A stretch of DNA of 64,000 bases from Abiotrophia sp938010525 (GCF_938010525.1 NZ_CALLVK010000021.1:248001-312000), one strand, 5' to 3'. Positions 33,515 to 42,272 are shown, numbered from the stretch's first letter. Translations and numbers: made by a program. Notes: generated by a model from the letters alone, not told the origin.

Positions 33515-34444
33515 CTAATATGCCATAAAGTAAATCAAGGCAATGTGCAAGACAATCATGACAAGCGCAACAGGAATTTGCTGCTTGATGACGCCATTTG
33601 GGTCTTTCATTTCTAAGAGAGAAGCAGGCATAGAGTTAAAATTGGCTGCCATCGGTGTCATCAAGGTCCCACAATAGCCCGCTGTCATAGCTAAGGTGCC
33701 GGCTACCACCGGATTAGCTCCCAAAGCGAAAACAAACGGAATCCCAATACCTGCCGTAATTACTGTGAAGGCTGCGAAGGCATTCCCCATAATCATGGTG
33801 AAAATTACCATCCCTAAAACATAGGCTACTACACCTAACAAACGATTCTCAGCTGGCACCACTGAGGCTACAGCTGTCGAAATCAAGGTCCCGACTTGTG
33901 CCTTGGTAAAGATAACTCCCAGAGCAGCAAGTAATTGAGGCAGAATGATGGTTACCCCCATTTGTAGCGTCATCTGAGTGGTCCCATCATAGACTTCTTT
34001 TGGCTTAGGACGTAACATAATCAAAGCAACCGCCAAGGAAATTAAGCCACCAATTACTAAAGGCGCTTGCCCCCCTAAACCTTTAACATTGTAAACTAAC
34101 AAGACGGCAACTAAGGCCAAGGTCAGAGAAGGCAAGAAAATCCATAAGCCATAGCGCTTAGCACGTTCCTCCTTCACAGCATCGGACACCGTATGAAGAC
34201 TAGGAGTAGTCACTTGCTTAGTCACAGTTAAAATCGCCATGACTACTAACAGAACCCCTACTATAAATGGTGGCAAGTAAGACCCAAAGGCAAAAATAAC
34301 CCCTAAGAGACTCCAGAAGATGGTAGCCCCCAATCGAGTCTTACTATCTGAGCGATAAACATAGAAGGCTGACAGGAAGAAGATTACCCCCGCAATGTAA
34401 TAAGCGAATTCTAAAATCAGATCACGTACTGCAGTGATTTCCAT
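33515..34444 (-). CDS. DUF979 family membrane transporter subunit
   Basis: A 309-aa integral membrane protein with nine to ten hydrophobic helices. The late motif GTLAMTAGYCGTLMTPMAANFN is typical of DUF979. It always pairs with DUF969, here immediately upstream with a 1-bp overlap. Together they look like a two-part carboxylate-type transporter, but no transport has been shown to my knowledge. Pcp directly downstream suggests pyroglutamate or a pyroglutamyl peptide as cargo. Confidence 0.85.
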   Translation of the reverse strand: MEITAVRDLILEFAYYIAGVIFFLSAFYVYRSDSKTRLGATIFWSLLGVIFAFGSYLPPFIVGVLLVVMAILTVTKQVTTPSLHTVSDAVKEERAKRYGLWIFLPSLTLALVAVLLVYNVKGLGGQAPLVIGGLISLAVALIMLRPKPKEVYDGTTQMTLQMGVTIILPQLLAALGVIFTKAQVGTLISTAVASVVPAENRLLGVVAYVLGMVIFTMIMGNAFAAFTVITAGIGIPFVFALGANPVVAGTLAMTAGYCGTLMTPMAANFNSMPASLLEMKDPNGVIKQQIPVALVMIVLHIALIYFMAY

Positions 34445-35118
34445 TATTTTCTCCCCCTTCTATTCAGACTTTGCTGCCAGTATGCCATATAGAGTGCTAC
34501 CACGATTAAGCTAGCAATCCCTACAGTCAGAGCTGTGTTGGCAACATCTGTTGCCGCCGCTTCATAACCTGCTTCAGTTAAAGTAGAAATAATCAGCAAG
34601 ACCCCTGAAGAACCGACAAAGATATTTTGAGAGTAGAAGTTGGCGATATTTTCTACGGCCGCACATTTGCCCTTAATAGCGTCAACCTCCTCATCGCTTA
34701 AATCATCGCCGCATTTTTCTCGCACAGTGGCGTCGGTCATAGGATAAATCAAGGGGCGAACGAACTGAACATGTCCACCCAGAGGGATATGGAAGGCTAG
34801 GGACACCTCACGAATCAAGACATAGGTATAAAGCAAAATAGGTGCCGTCAAGCCCTTGAGCTTACTAATCAGATGCTGGGCTTGTTGACGCAGGCCGAAG
34901 CGCTCTACCATAGCAATCATAGGAATTGGAATCAAGAAGATGGTGACCAAACGGTTCTTGACGAAGTTCTCCCCCAAGAGAATTAGCGCCTCTTGCCAGT
35001 TAATACCAGCCACCAAGGCTGTGGATAGGGCTGCTACAATTAAGACCGCCATGGTATCCAACTTAAGCGAAAAACCAAGGACAATAATAACAATACCAAT
35101 TAATATGAACCAGTTCAT
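34444..35118 (-). CDS. DUF969 family membrane transporter subunit
   Basis: A 224-aa membrane protein with five to six helices. It contains PIPMIAMVERFGLRQQAQ and the conserved AFHIPLGGHVQFVRPLIYPM region of DUF969, followed by ENIANFYSQNIFVGSSGVLLI. It heads the DUF969-DUF979-pcp operon; AAGGAGTGACAGT precedes the ATG. A TTTACT-17-TATATT promoter lies about 30 nt upstream. Function is inferred from the neighbours only. Confidence 0.85.
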   Translation of the reverse strand: MNWFILIGIVIIVLGFSLKLDTMAVLIVAALSTALVAGINWQEALILLGENFVKNRLVTIFLIPIPMIAMVERFGLRQQAQHLISKLKGLTAPILLYTYVLIREVSLAFHIPLGGHVQFVRPLIYPMTDATVREKCGDDLSDEEVDAIKGKCAAVENIANFYSQNIFVGSSGVLLIISTLTEAGYEAAATDVANTALTVGIASLIVVALYMAYWQQSLNRRGRK

Positions 35119-35246
35119 ACTGTCACTCCTTTCAAATTGTTTAATCTAAATATAGCGATTATCCTGCTCAAAGTAAAGCTTTTCCGAACAAAAAGCGCCT
35201 ACTATATGTAAACGTCCGTTTTTTTAGTCCTGTATTCTGACTTAAC

Positions 35247-35288
35247 CAAAAACCTCAAGAATCGGTTTAGTAGCCGATTCTTGAGGTT
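35247..35288 (-). terminator. Terminator of the M50-like protease gene
   Basis: A perfect 15-bp stem (AACCTCAAGAATCGG and complement) with an 8-nt loop, then TTTTTGG on the minus strand, directly after the stop codon. Confidence 0.92.
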
Positions 35289-35289
35289 C

Positions 35290-36399
35290 TTAATTATTGC
35301 TGGTTTGTTCTGCCTGGATTTTCTCTTCCAGGTAATCAATAATCCGAGCTTCCTGCTCCTGAGCTCTAAGATTATGAGCACGAGGTAGTCGTTTCTTAGC
35401 TTGGGCCAAATGTTCCAGCGCCGTCGCCACATCCCCCTTGACCCGCCAGTGATAGGCGGCCTGGGCCGTTGAATTTTCTGGTCGCTTGGTTTTCAGCATG
35501 GCCACTAAGAGTGGATCTTCCAGTAAGGTCGTAATCAGGGGGTCTTCCGGATGTTGCAGGCTAGCCGCAAAAAGTAAGAGACGCAAGATTTCCTGACGAT
35601 AGGGCGTCACCATATCCTCCCGTTCCTGGTAGATTTTCTTAGACAGGATATAGACTTCTTCGAACTGACCCTGATCCACTAGTTGCTCTAAGTCATAAAA
35701 AATCGTAGCATCAGTCAAGAAGTTCGTCTCATTAATAGTAACACGCCGTAGATAGCGATATTTCTCATCATAAGACTTACCACGATTGGCCCAGTAATTA
35801 TCTTCTAACATTATGAAGAGAACCAGGCGGTTTAATTCACTTTTGCTCAATAAAAGTAAGTTTTTGCCATCATTAAAACTCATGGGAATGGCATTGGTCA
35901 GGCCCATTAAAATCCCTAGACTAGCAAAGACAAAGACATAGATATTAGGCCAGAGCCAATAGGCCAAGACACTAGTCAAAATATTGGCCAGAAAACCACC
36001 CGCTAAGTAGAGCCTAAAGGGAAAATGTTGACTTTGATAGCGTGGAGGGCGCATCAAACACTGGCCACCTGTTCCGGCCACATGTTGCCAACGAAACTTA
36101 AAGCCACCTGACTCAGATTTTTCCAATTTTAAATCCATGACCCGGAAACTAACAAATTTATAACCCGTCAGCAGACCACCAAGCAAGTGGCCTCCTTCAT
36201 GAATAATAATATGTAAGACCGTGCTCACTATAAAGGTCGCTAGCAAATAGGTAATAGACACATGACGCATCTGATTGGCAAGTGATGGACCAAAGAAGCG
36301 TCCTATTAGAAGGCCGATTGCAGCGCCCACTATGAGGCATAGCACGATGTAACCTAGCTGACGCCAGATTGAAGTTTTTCTTGTATTATTTTGCGCCAT
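35290..36399 (-). CDS. M50-type (site-2 protease-like) membrane metalloprotease
   Basis: A 369-aa protein. Residues about 15-40 and 45-70 are membrane helices. The zinc motif is HEGGH (HxxxH with the catalytic Glu, within IIIHEGGHLLGGL). The second M50 motif NAIPMSFNDG matches NxxPxxxxDG exactly. The C-terminal half (about residues 215-369) is soluble and helical, resembling tetratricopeptide-like repeats, and ends in a coiled charged segment. There is no PDZ domain. The gene is single, with a consensus promoter and its own terminator. Substrate is unknown. The family is seen in streptococci and relatives as hypothetical membrane proteins. Confidence 0.82.
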   Translation of the reverse strand: MAQNNTRKTSIWRQLGYIVLCLIVGAAIGLLIGRFFGPSLANQMRHVSITYLLATFIVSTVLHIIIHEGGHLLGGLLTGYKFVSFRVMDLKLEKSESGGFKFRWQHVAGTGGQCLMRPPRYQSQHFPFRLYLAGGFLANILTSVLAYWLWPNIYVFVFASLGILMGLTNAIPMSFNDGKNLLLLSKSELNRLVLFIMLEDNYWANRGKSYDEKYRYLRRVTINETNFLTDATIFYDLEQLVDQGQFEEVYILSKKIYQEREDMVTPYRQEILRLLLFAASLQHPEDPLITTLLEDPLLVAMLKTKRPENSTAQAAYHWRVKGDVATALEHLAQAKKRLPRAHNLRAQEQEARIIDYLEEKIQAEQTSNN

Positions 36400-36444
36400 T
36401 ATAGTTCCTCCCTTTCAGTCCAATTGGTCACCAATATAGTCTCT

Positions 36445-36473
36445 ATTATACTGGATAGCCCCTAGTGGTTCAA
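36445..36473 (-). promoter_or_regulatory. Promoter of the M50-like gene
   Basis: TTGAAC (36473-36468), 17-nt spacer, TATAAT (36450-36445) on the minus strand. Confidence 0.72.
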
Positions 36474-36556
36474 GGTCAAGAATTGCCACCGAGAGGTAAT
36501 AATATGATTAAAGCCCATGACAGCCATATTAGTCGACTTAGGACAGAATGGCTCTG

Positions 36557-36585
36557 TTGACAGGCTTCTGCTTTCGTGTTACACT
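36557..36585 (+). promoter_or_regulatory. Promoter of the metB T-box leader
   Basis: TTGACA (36557-36562), 17-nt spacer, TACACT (36580-36585). The start of transcription is expected near 36592. Confidence 0.78.
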
Positions 36586-36591
36586 GAGGCA

Positions 36592-36846
36592 AATACTACT
36601 TCGATGACGAGATGAGTAAGTCAAGCCACGGTCTATAGAGAGCCCTAGTTGCTGCAAAGGGGTGGCCACCTTGACCCAAGATGACCTCTGAGAATTTCAC
36701 TGTTTTTCAGCCAGTGAGACGTTCGCAACGTTACTGCCAAGTCTTAGACTTACCAAGGTGCTTGCTGTGAGGCAAGCACAAAATCGGGTGGTACCACGAA
36801 GATTCGTCCCGGCGCGCAGGCCTTTTCCTGTGCGTCGGGCTTTTTC
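36592..36846 (+). ncRNA. T-box leader, predicted methionine-specific
   Basis: A tRNA-sensing leader of about 255 nt before metB. The T-box sequence CGGGTGGTACCACG is at 36785-36798 and the terminator follows at 36808-36845. The 5' Stem I region contains the AGAGAGCC element (near 36638) and a specifier region where AUG (36681-36683) follows AAG and precedes ACC. AUG as specifier means uncharged tRNA-Met would relieve termination. That fits the gene controlled. Confidence 0.9.
36808..36845 (+). terminator. T-box-controlled terminator before metB
   Basis: CCCGGCGCGCAGG pairs with CCTGTGCGTCGGG (two non-Watson-Crick positions) and is followed by CTTTTTC. Confidence 0.88.
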
Positions 36847-36880
36847 TTTGACCTATTAATCCATAAAGGAGTTGACCCTG

Positions 36881-37966
36881 ATGACCCATCGTGACACTCA
36901 ACTAGCCCAACTGGGCAACCGACAAGACCAACAGACTGGCGCAGTCTCCCTGCCTATTCACCTGTCTACCGCCTACGCCCATCCAGGTTTGGGCCAAAGT
37001 ACAGGCTTTGACTATACCCGAACCAAAAACCCCACTCGTACGGTCTTAGAAGAAGGCCTGGCTGCCCTTGAAGGTGGCGCCCAAGCAGTGGTGACCTCTT
37101 CTGGTATGAGTGCCATCCAGCTAGTCCTGGGCCTCTTCCCAGCTGGCAGTCAATTCCTGGTAACACGAGACGTATATGGGGGCAGCTTCCGCTACTTCGA
37201 TAAGCTCCAAGCGCAAGGCTTCTATCAATTTACTTATTTCCAAGATTTTGAAGACTTGACCTCCTTAATTAGCGATCAAGTAGCTGCTGTCTTCGTCGAG
37301 ACACCTACCAACCCGCTAATGCAGGAAATTGATTTGGCGGCTGTGGCCCAACTCTGTCAACACCACCAAACACGCCTTATCGTGGACAACACCTTCTTGA
37401 CGCCCCTACGTCAACGTCCCCTAGAATTAGGGGCTGACCTAGTCATTCATTCAGGCACCAAATACCTGACTGGCCATAACGACATCTTGGCTGGTGTGGT
37501 GGTGACCAAGGATGCTAGCTTGGGCGAGCAACTAGTCTGGTTGTCCAACACAACAGGCCCAACCTTGTCACCTTTTGACTGTTGGCTCTTTATCCGCTCA
37601 CTTAAAACCCTGTCCCTGCGACTAGACCGGCAAGAAGCCAATGCTCAGGCCCTAGCCCAAGCCCTAAGCCAACACCCTCAAATCAAAGAAGTCCTCTACC
37701 CTGGTCGCGGCGCCATGATGTCCATTAAGATTCAAGATGCCAGCAAGGTAGACAGCTTCTTACGCGCTCTCAAAGTCTTTACCTTCGCCGAAAGCCTGGG
37801 AGGTGTCGAGAGCTTCATCACCTACCCAACCACCCAAACCCATGCTGACATCCCGCAAGACATCCGCGAGTCTTATGGTTTAACAGCTGACTTATTACGG
37901 GTATCCGTAGGGATTGAAGACCCGCAAGATTTAATCGCAGACATTATTCAGGCCCTCAATGCCTAA
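36881..37966 (+). CDS. metB: Cystathionine gamma-synthase / O-acetylhomoserine thiolyase (MetB/MetI type)
   Basis: PLP-dependent enzyme that replaces the acyl group of acylhomoserine with cysteine or sulfide. The 361-aa protein shows STGFDYTRTKNPTR and FVETPTNPLMQEIDL, both close to Bacillus MetI. The PLP lysine lies in VIHSGTKYLTGHND, and AESLGGVESFITYP closes the active site. ATG at 36881 is preferred, with AAAGGAG 9 nt upstream; the TTG at 36872 abuts the ribosome site. The T-box leader gives methionine-tRNA control. MetA at 27.1 kb supplies its substrate, probably O-acetylhomoserine. Confidence 0.94.
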   Translation: MTHRDTQLAQLGNRQDQQTGAVSLPIHLSTAYAHPGLGQSTGFDYTRTKNPTRTVLEEGLAALEGGAQAVVTSSGMSAIQLVLGLFPAGSQFLVTRDVYGGSFRYFDKLQAQGFYQFTYFQDFEDLTSLISDQVAAVFVETPTNPLMQEIDLAAVAQLCQHHQTRLIVDNTFLTPLRQRPLELGADLVIHSGTKYLTGHNDILAGVVVTKDASLGEQLVWLSNTTGPTLSPFDCWLFIRSLKTLSLRLDRQEANAQALAQALSQHPQIKEVLYPGRGAMMSIKIQDASKVDSFLRALKVFTFAESLGGVESFITYPTTQTHADIPQDIRESYGLTADLLRVSVGIEDPQDLIADIIQALNA

Positions 37967-37967
37967 G

Positions 37968-38000
37968 AAAAAGCGAAGTGCTTCTGCACTTCGCTTTTCT
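37968..38000. terminator. Shared terminator of metB and ltrA
   Basis: A perfect 13-bp stem AAAAGCGAAGTGC with a TTCT loop between convergent genes, T-rich on both exits. Confidence 0.92.
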
Positions 38001-38002
38001 CA

Positions 38003-39163
38003 TTAGAATTTGAGGTTTTGACGAATCCAGTCTCGTCTATGAAGATAACCCACACGCATCATGGCATACTCCATAAGGGCAATAACAGAGAAGAAGATCC
38101 AAATGCTGTCCCGGAAGTACCAAGCCAAGCCTACGCCTAGAGCCAATAACCCTACATATTGTAATAGCAAGCGCCGGGTCAAACGCAGCTCTTCTTTGTT
38201 ATAGCGAGCGGTTAAGAGTAGGCAAAGATGATAAATCACCAGGCCTAGCAAGACTAAGAAGGGGCTAGTCAAATAGGCTAAATCACTTGTTGTTAGCTCA
38301 ATTCCAACCGTAAACATATTGAGTCCCATTAAGAGTACTAGATGAGCAGAAATTAAAAGGGTTGGACTATTCTTTTGGTTATGTTCCAAGGAAATGGCCG
38401 TTTGTGAGACATAATTAATAAAGGCTGCCCCCAGACAGGCAAAGGTCACAAGCGCTAGCCAGACATTCTGACTCAGAGGGAAAGTTCGAATTACACTAAT
38501 AACAGCTTCCCCAAAGGTCAGAATCGTAATCAGCTGCATCCGCTCAACCAAATGGGGAAAGTTCATGGCATCATGATTGTTATAGCGCTCAATCCATAGA
38601 GGCACCCCTACAATCAAGAGATAGGCTAGCCCATAAACATAGACTCCCATCTCAACAGGAAGCACTGCGATAAGCGGCAAAGTCAATAAGAGAATGACGA
38701 TTACGAAGACTATCAGACGCATTTGCATTGCCATATCTGGCGTGTAAACCTTATAGCGGCGACCATGCAGCCAGTACTGAAGCAAAATAATGGCATAAGC
38801 TAGGATTAATAAGCCATTAAATACAAAATATGTTGGGAGACTCAGCCCATTAAAATTAAGGATAGTCGTGCGCCATTCAGCATGCAAGTTGATGGCCAGA
38901 TTACCGATGACTAACATGGACAGAATCAGGGAGTAAATATCATTACGGTCCCTGCGACTGTACTTATTCATATAGATATTTTGAGTAAACCATAGGCTCC
39001 AGAAACTAATGTTGACCACCACAAATTGGATGATATCTAAAGCTCCAATAGGCGAGTGCTCCCCAACGTGATGGAACATGCCCACCATAGACGAAGTGGC
39101 CATGACAAAGACCAAGTCATAAAATAATTCGTAGTTGGAAACGCGTTTGGCAGTGACTGACAC
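38003..39163 (-). CDS. Low temperature requirement protein A (LtrA) family membrane protein
   Basis: A 386-aa protein with about eleven membrane helices. The N-terminal motif VSNYELFYDLVFVMATS is the LtrA signature. It was named from a Listeria cold-growth mutant; its activity is unknown. I chose GTG at 39163, because AGGAAG is 6 nt upstream. The longer frame to 39217 would run through the ddl terminator. It is convergent with metB and follows ddl on the same strand but behind a terminator, so it should have its own promoter. Confidence 0.87.
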   Translation of the reverse strand: MSVTAKRVSNYELFYDLVFVMATSSMVGMFHHVGEHSPIGALDIIQFVVVNISFWSLWFTQNIYMNKYSRRDRNDIYSLILSMLVIGNLAINLHAEWRTTILNFNGLSLPTYFVFNGLLILAYAIILLQYWLHGRRYKVYTPDMAMQMRLIVFVIVILLLTLPLIAVLPVEMGVYVYGLAYLLIVGVPLWIERYNNHDAMNFPHLVERMQLITILTFGEAVISVIRTFPLSQNVWLALVTFACLGAAFINYVSQTAISLEHNQKNSPTLLISAHLVLLMGLNMFTVGIELTTSDLAYLTSPFLVLLGLVIYHLCLLLTARYNKEELRLTRRLLLQYVGLLALGVGLAWYFRDSIWIFFSVIALMEYAMMRVGYLHRRDWIRQNLKF

Positions 39164-39202
39164 AGCTAACTTCCTTTCTGATAAAGTTTTTGTGCGACAA
39201 AG

Positions 39203-39232
39203 AAAACCACACGGCATCTGCCATGTGGTTTT
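39203..39232 (-). terminator. Terminator of ddl
   Basis: AAAACCACACGGC pairs with GCCATGTGGTTTT (one wobble) around ATCT, 5 nt after the ddl stop. Confidence 0.88.
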
Positions 39233-39236
39233 GTCT

Positions 39237-40325
39237 TTAACGACTTACTTGTTTATAAGCTTGCTTGTCTTCGAAGCTCTTAAGCGCTAACTGCAAGAGC
39301 TCTTCAATCAAGTCGCGGGTATTAAGCCCGGTTGCTTCCCAAAGACATGGATACATGCTGTAAGGCGTGAAGCCTGGCATGGTGTTAATTTCATTGATAT
39401 AGATATCGTGGCTAGCCGTGACAAAGAAGTCAACCCGTGACAAGCCCTTGCCATCCAATGCGCGGTAGGCGCGTAGGGCATATTCTTGAATCTTGTCACT
39501 AATGGCGTCTGGCAATTGAGCCGGAATCTCCATTTCAACTGTGTTGTTGACGTACTTTTCATCGTAGTCATAGAAATCAGCAGTCTTGACCAGGCGGCCG
39601 ACTACACTAGCGTGCGCATCATCGTTACCTAGAACTGCTACTTCGCATTCTTGGGCAGAAATCCCTTGTTCCACCACGATACGGCGGTCAAATTGCAGGG
39701 CTTTCTCTACGGCTGCACGCAGCTCTTCGGTCGTGGTGGCTTTAGAAATCCCCACGCTAGAGCCCATATTAGCAGGCTTTACAAAGAGCGGATAGAGCAA
39801 GTTGCCCTCGCAGCGATTCATCCATTCCTCAGGGGACTGAGCCCATTCACGAGAATCAAAGGCCACGTATGGCACTTGTGGTAAGCCAGCTTGGTGGAAA
39901 AGTTGTTTGGAAATAACCTTGTCCATACCGCAGGCGCTAGCAGTCACGCCAGCCCCGACATAAGGCATACCCAAGACTTCCAAGAAACCTTGGATGGTCC
40001 CATCTTCGCCGTTAGGCCCATGTAAGATAGGAAAGACAATGGTATCTGCTTCCTTAATGTCGCCAGGTTGAATTAAGGTCCCGACTGATTGACCCTCTGG
40101 CCCCTCAGCCCAACGTGCTTGCGGACCAGCGCTTAGGGCAAGTTGATTAGAGTGGCTAAGCGGACCTGATAAAGGCGCCCCCTTGAGCCAGTCTCCTTGC
40201 TTGGTAATATAAACTGGTTGTACTTCATAGTAATTGTACATGATGGACTGCATAATATTATGTGCTGAAATCAAGGAAATATCATGTTCAGCACTCTGCC
40301 CACCATAGAGTAAGACGATTTTCAT
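39237..40325 (-). CDS. ddl: D-alanine--D-alanine ligase
   Basis: ATP-dependent synthesis of D-Ala-D-Ala for peptidoglycan. The 362-aa product has IVLLYGGQSAEHDISLISA, HGPNGEDGTIQGFLEVLG, FVKPANMGSSVGISKATT, and the metal site YINEINTMPGFTPYSMYP. The Tyr-containing EKYVNNTVEMEIP omega-loop suggests D-Ala rather than D-Lac specificity, since ligases for D-Lac carry Phe there. ATG at 40325 follows GGAGGAACTTTAC. The preceding gene for an unknown protein ends 20 bp upstream, so the two may be co-transcribed. Confidence 0.95.
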   Translation of the reverse strand: MKIVLLYGGQSAEHDISLISAHNIMQSIMYNYYEVQPVYITKQGDWLKGAPLSGPLSHSNQLALSAGPQARWAEGPEGQSVGTLIQPGDIKEADTIVFPILHGPNGEDGTIQGFLEVLGMPYVGAGVTASACGMDKVISKQLFHQAGLPQVPYVAFDSREWAQSPEEWMNRCEGNLLYPLFVKPANMGSSVGISKATTTEELRAAVEKALQFDRRIVVEQGISAQECEVAVLGNDDAHASVVGRLVKTADFYDYDEKYVNNTVEMEIPAQLPDAISDKIQEYALRAYRALDGKGLSRVDFFVTASHDIYINEINTMPGFTPYSMYPCLWEATGLNTRDLIEELLQLALKSFEDKQAYKQVSR

Positions 40326-40345
40326 GTAAAGTTCCTCCATCAATT

Positions 40346-41095
40346 TTAGATATTCAATACTAGGCGCCAATGGCTGGCACTAGTATCATAGACAATCTCC
40401 CCAATCTGCTCAGCCAAATTCTGATTCTGGGAGAGCAAGGTCAATTCATCTTCAATGACAAATAGGGGAACTAACCATTTTCCATTTAGGTAGTGAGCTT
40501 GCACAAAGTCTACTTTAATACCATTAGCAAATAAGGGAGCCAATTCCTCAGCTACGTGCGCAGGCAAAAGAGATACGGTCTGGCGCTTAGAGAAGAAAAG
40601 ATTCTTATTCTCATTGACTAGCTCCGTCATGCGTTCGGTCATATTCCGAGCAAAGCGCGGGTAGAAGTCTTGAATATGCCGATAGAAGAGCTTGTTGAGC
40701 CCATTAGGTAAAGTGAGATAGACAAAGTTGTTCTGCAACTTATAGAAGAAAGCCGAGCGTAGGACATTGGAAGAGTGGAAGAGGTAAAGTAATTCCGCAA
40801 TTTCCTGAGGAGTCAATTGATGCATGAGTTCAATGGATTCGAAGTCAATCCAGTTAGACATCCGCAGCTTCTGGGCTTGGACTGTCTCCATATACCGTAA
40901 GACTTCTGACCGTCCCCGCAAAATCTTGAAGTTGGTCTGCACATCAAAGCGACCAAAATTAGCCGGTGCTTCTGCCAAAATCAAGTTATTAGGTAAATTC
41001 TGTGCACTAAAGTCGTCACTAGTCAGACTTAGGGCCCGGGTCATCATATAGTTGGTAACCGAGTCATAATGCACATAGAGGTTAACCCGTTTCAT
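40346..41095 (-). CDS. Conserved protein of unknown function upstream of ddl
   Basis: I do not recognise this 249-aa protein. It starts MKRVNLYVHYDSVTNYMMTR, with ATG at 41095 chosen because AAAGGAGG sits 6 nt upstream. It is soluble, with no signal peptide or membrane helix, and rich in Leu, Asn and Phe. Recognisable secondary structure is mostly helical in the middle (LTPQEIAELLYLF, NMTERMTELVNENKN) with strand-like ends (WLVPLFVIEDEL, HWRLVLNI). It has no cysteine-rich or nucleotide motif. Position 20 bp before ddl suggests co-expression with wall synthesis, no more. Confidence 0.7.
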   Translation of the reverse strand: MKRVNLYVHYDSVTNYMMTRALSLTSDDFSAQNLPNNLILAEAPANFGRFDVQTNFKILRGRSEVLRYMETVQAQKLRMSNWIDFESIELMHQLTPQEIAELLYLFHSSNVLRSAFFYKLQNNFVYLTLPNGLNKLFYRHIQDFYPRFARNMTERMTELVNENKNLFFSKRQTVSLLPAHVAEELAPLFANGIKVDFVQAHYLNGKWLVPLFVIEDELTLLSQNQNLAEQIGEIVYDTSASHWRLVLNI

Positions 41096-41155
41096 CTCAT
41101 GCCTCCTTTCCATGCTAGCTAGTAAGTCAATAATATAATGGGAGCAAGTTTAGAC

Positions 41156-41728
41156 TTAGAAGCTTACTTTTGGTGCTTCTTTCGCTTCAGCTGGTGCTTG
41201 TAGGTAAGCTTTTGGTGCAAAGCCACTTAAGCCAGCTACCAAGCTGTTAGGGAAGGTTTGGATCCCAGTGTTGTATTGGCCAATGCTTGAGTTGTAGATT
41301 TGACGTGCTTTGGCAATCAAGTCTTCGGTTTCTTCCAAGCTACGTTGTAAGTCTAAGTAGTTTTGGTTAGCTTTGAGCTCAGGATAAGCTTCTGCTACAG
41401 CCAATAAACGTGATAAAGCGCCTGTCAATTGGTTTGATAATTCGTTCTTTTGCTCAGGTGTTGCATCCATTGGCAAGTTGACGATTTGTTGACGTGCCTT
41501 CACTACGGCATCTAAGGTTTCACTCTCGTGTTTAGAGTAACCTTTGACTGTTTCCACTAAGTTTGGAATTAAGTCGTTACGACGTTGGAGTTGCACGTCT
41601 ACTTGGCTGAAGCTCTCTTCAGACCAGTTACGTAAACGAACTAAACGGTTGTAGACAGATGCCCAGAAGACTACTAATAGGACCACAATCCCAGCAATAA
41701 TCCCTAAAACAGTCCATAATGTACTCAT
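41156..41728 (-). CDS. lemA: LemA family protein
   Basis: A 190-aa protein with one N-terminal membrane helix (residues about 5-27), followed by a long helical bundle. Signatures: VYNRLVRLRNWSEESFSQVDVQLQRRNDLIPNLVETVKGY in the LemA core, and YNSSIGQYNTGIQTFPNSL near the end. The function of LemA proteins is unsettled; many lie beside HtpX proteases, which is not so here. AAAGGATG precedes the ATG. It appears monocistronic. The C-terminus ends in an Ala/Glu/Lys tail. Confidence 0.92.
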   Translation of the reverse strand: MSTLWTVLGIIAGIVVLLVVFWASVYNRLVRLRNWSEESFSQVDVQLQRRNDLIPNLVETVKGYSKHESETLDAVVKARQQIVNLPMDATPEQKNELSNQLTGALSRLLAVAEAYPELKANQNYLDLQRSLEETEDLIAKARQIYNSSIGQYNTGIQTFPNSLVAGLSGFAPKAYLQAPAEAKEAPKVSF

Positions 41729-41825
41729 AAAAAAACATCCTTTCGAATTTTAGTCTCGTCCTCTATTATAAGCCAAAAACCTTGTCTTGTCACGCTTTGC
41801 GAAAGATTGTTAAGTAAAATCAAAA

Positions 41826-41845
41826 AAGAGCCCCGAGGGGCTCTT
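41826..41845 (-). terminator. Terminator of rpmE2
   Basis: AAGAGCCCC and GGGGCTCTT pair around a tight loop, with TTTTTTGATTTT after it on the minus strand, 26 nt beyond the stop. Confidence 0.88.
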
Positions 41846-41870
41846 AGTCTTCTGTGGATAGAATAGTGGC

Positions 41871-42119
41871 TTATTTGTTGAAGCCGTACTTCTTGTTGAA
41901 GCGGTCCACACGACCATCTGCTTGGGTGAATTTTTGACGCCCAGTGTAGAATGGATGTGAATCAGACGAAATTTCCACGCGGATTAATGGGTAAGTGTTG
42001 CCATCTTCCCACTCAACCGTTTCGTTAGAAGTTTTCGTTGAACCTGACAAGAATTTGTAACCAGTAGTAGTGTCCATGAAGACAACTGGTTGGTAGTTTG
42101 GATGAATATCTGGTCTCAT
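41871..42119 (-). CDS. rpmE2: 50S ribosomal protein L31 type B
   Basis: An 82-aa ribosomal protein. It starts MRPDIHPNYQPVVFMD, has the HPFYTGRQKF signature and the type B insertion. It lacks the CxxC zinc pair of type A L31, so it is the zinc-independent form. In several bacteria this paralog is induced under zinc shortage; a zinc importer is in this window at 52-55 kb. No clear AdcR site was seen before it. GAAAGGAAG precedes the ATG. Confidence 0.96.
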   Translation of the reverse strand: MRPDIHPNYQPVVFMDTTTGYKFLSGSTKTSNETVEWEDGNTYPLIRVEISSDSHPFYTGRQKFTQADGRVDRFNKKYGFNK

Positions 42120-42272
42120 TTATGAACTTCCTTTCTGCCCTAGGCTATTTGCTAGTCTAGAGTTATTTGTCTGCACTCGGTGCAACACTAATATCATACC
42201 TAATTCTCTGCCAAATGTAAAGAATAAATTTGTCCTTAGCTAGAAAAGCTAGCACCCGGCATCAGACAGGCC

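Noticed and set aside
39164..39217. N-terminal extension of LtrA (18 residues)
   Set aside because: It runs through the ddl terminator, and a GTG with a good ribosome site begins at the conserved LtrA N-terminus.
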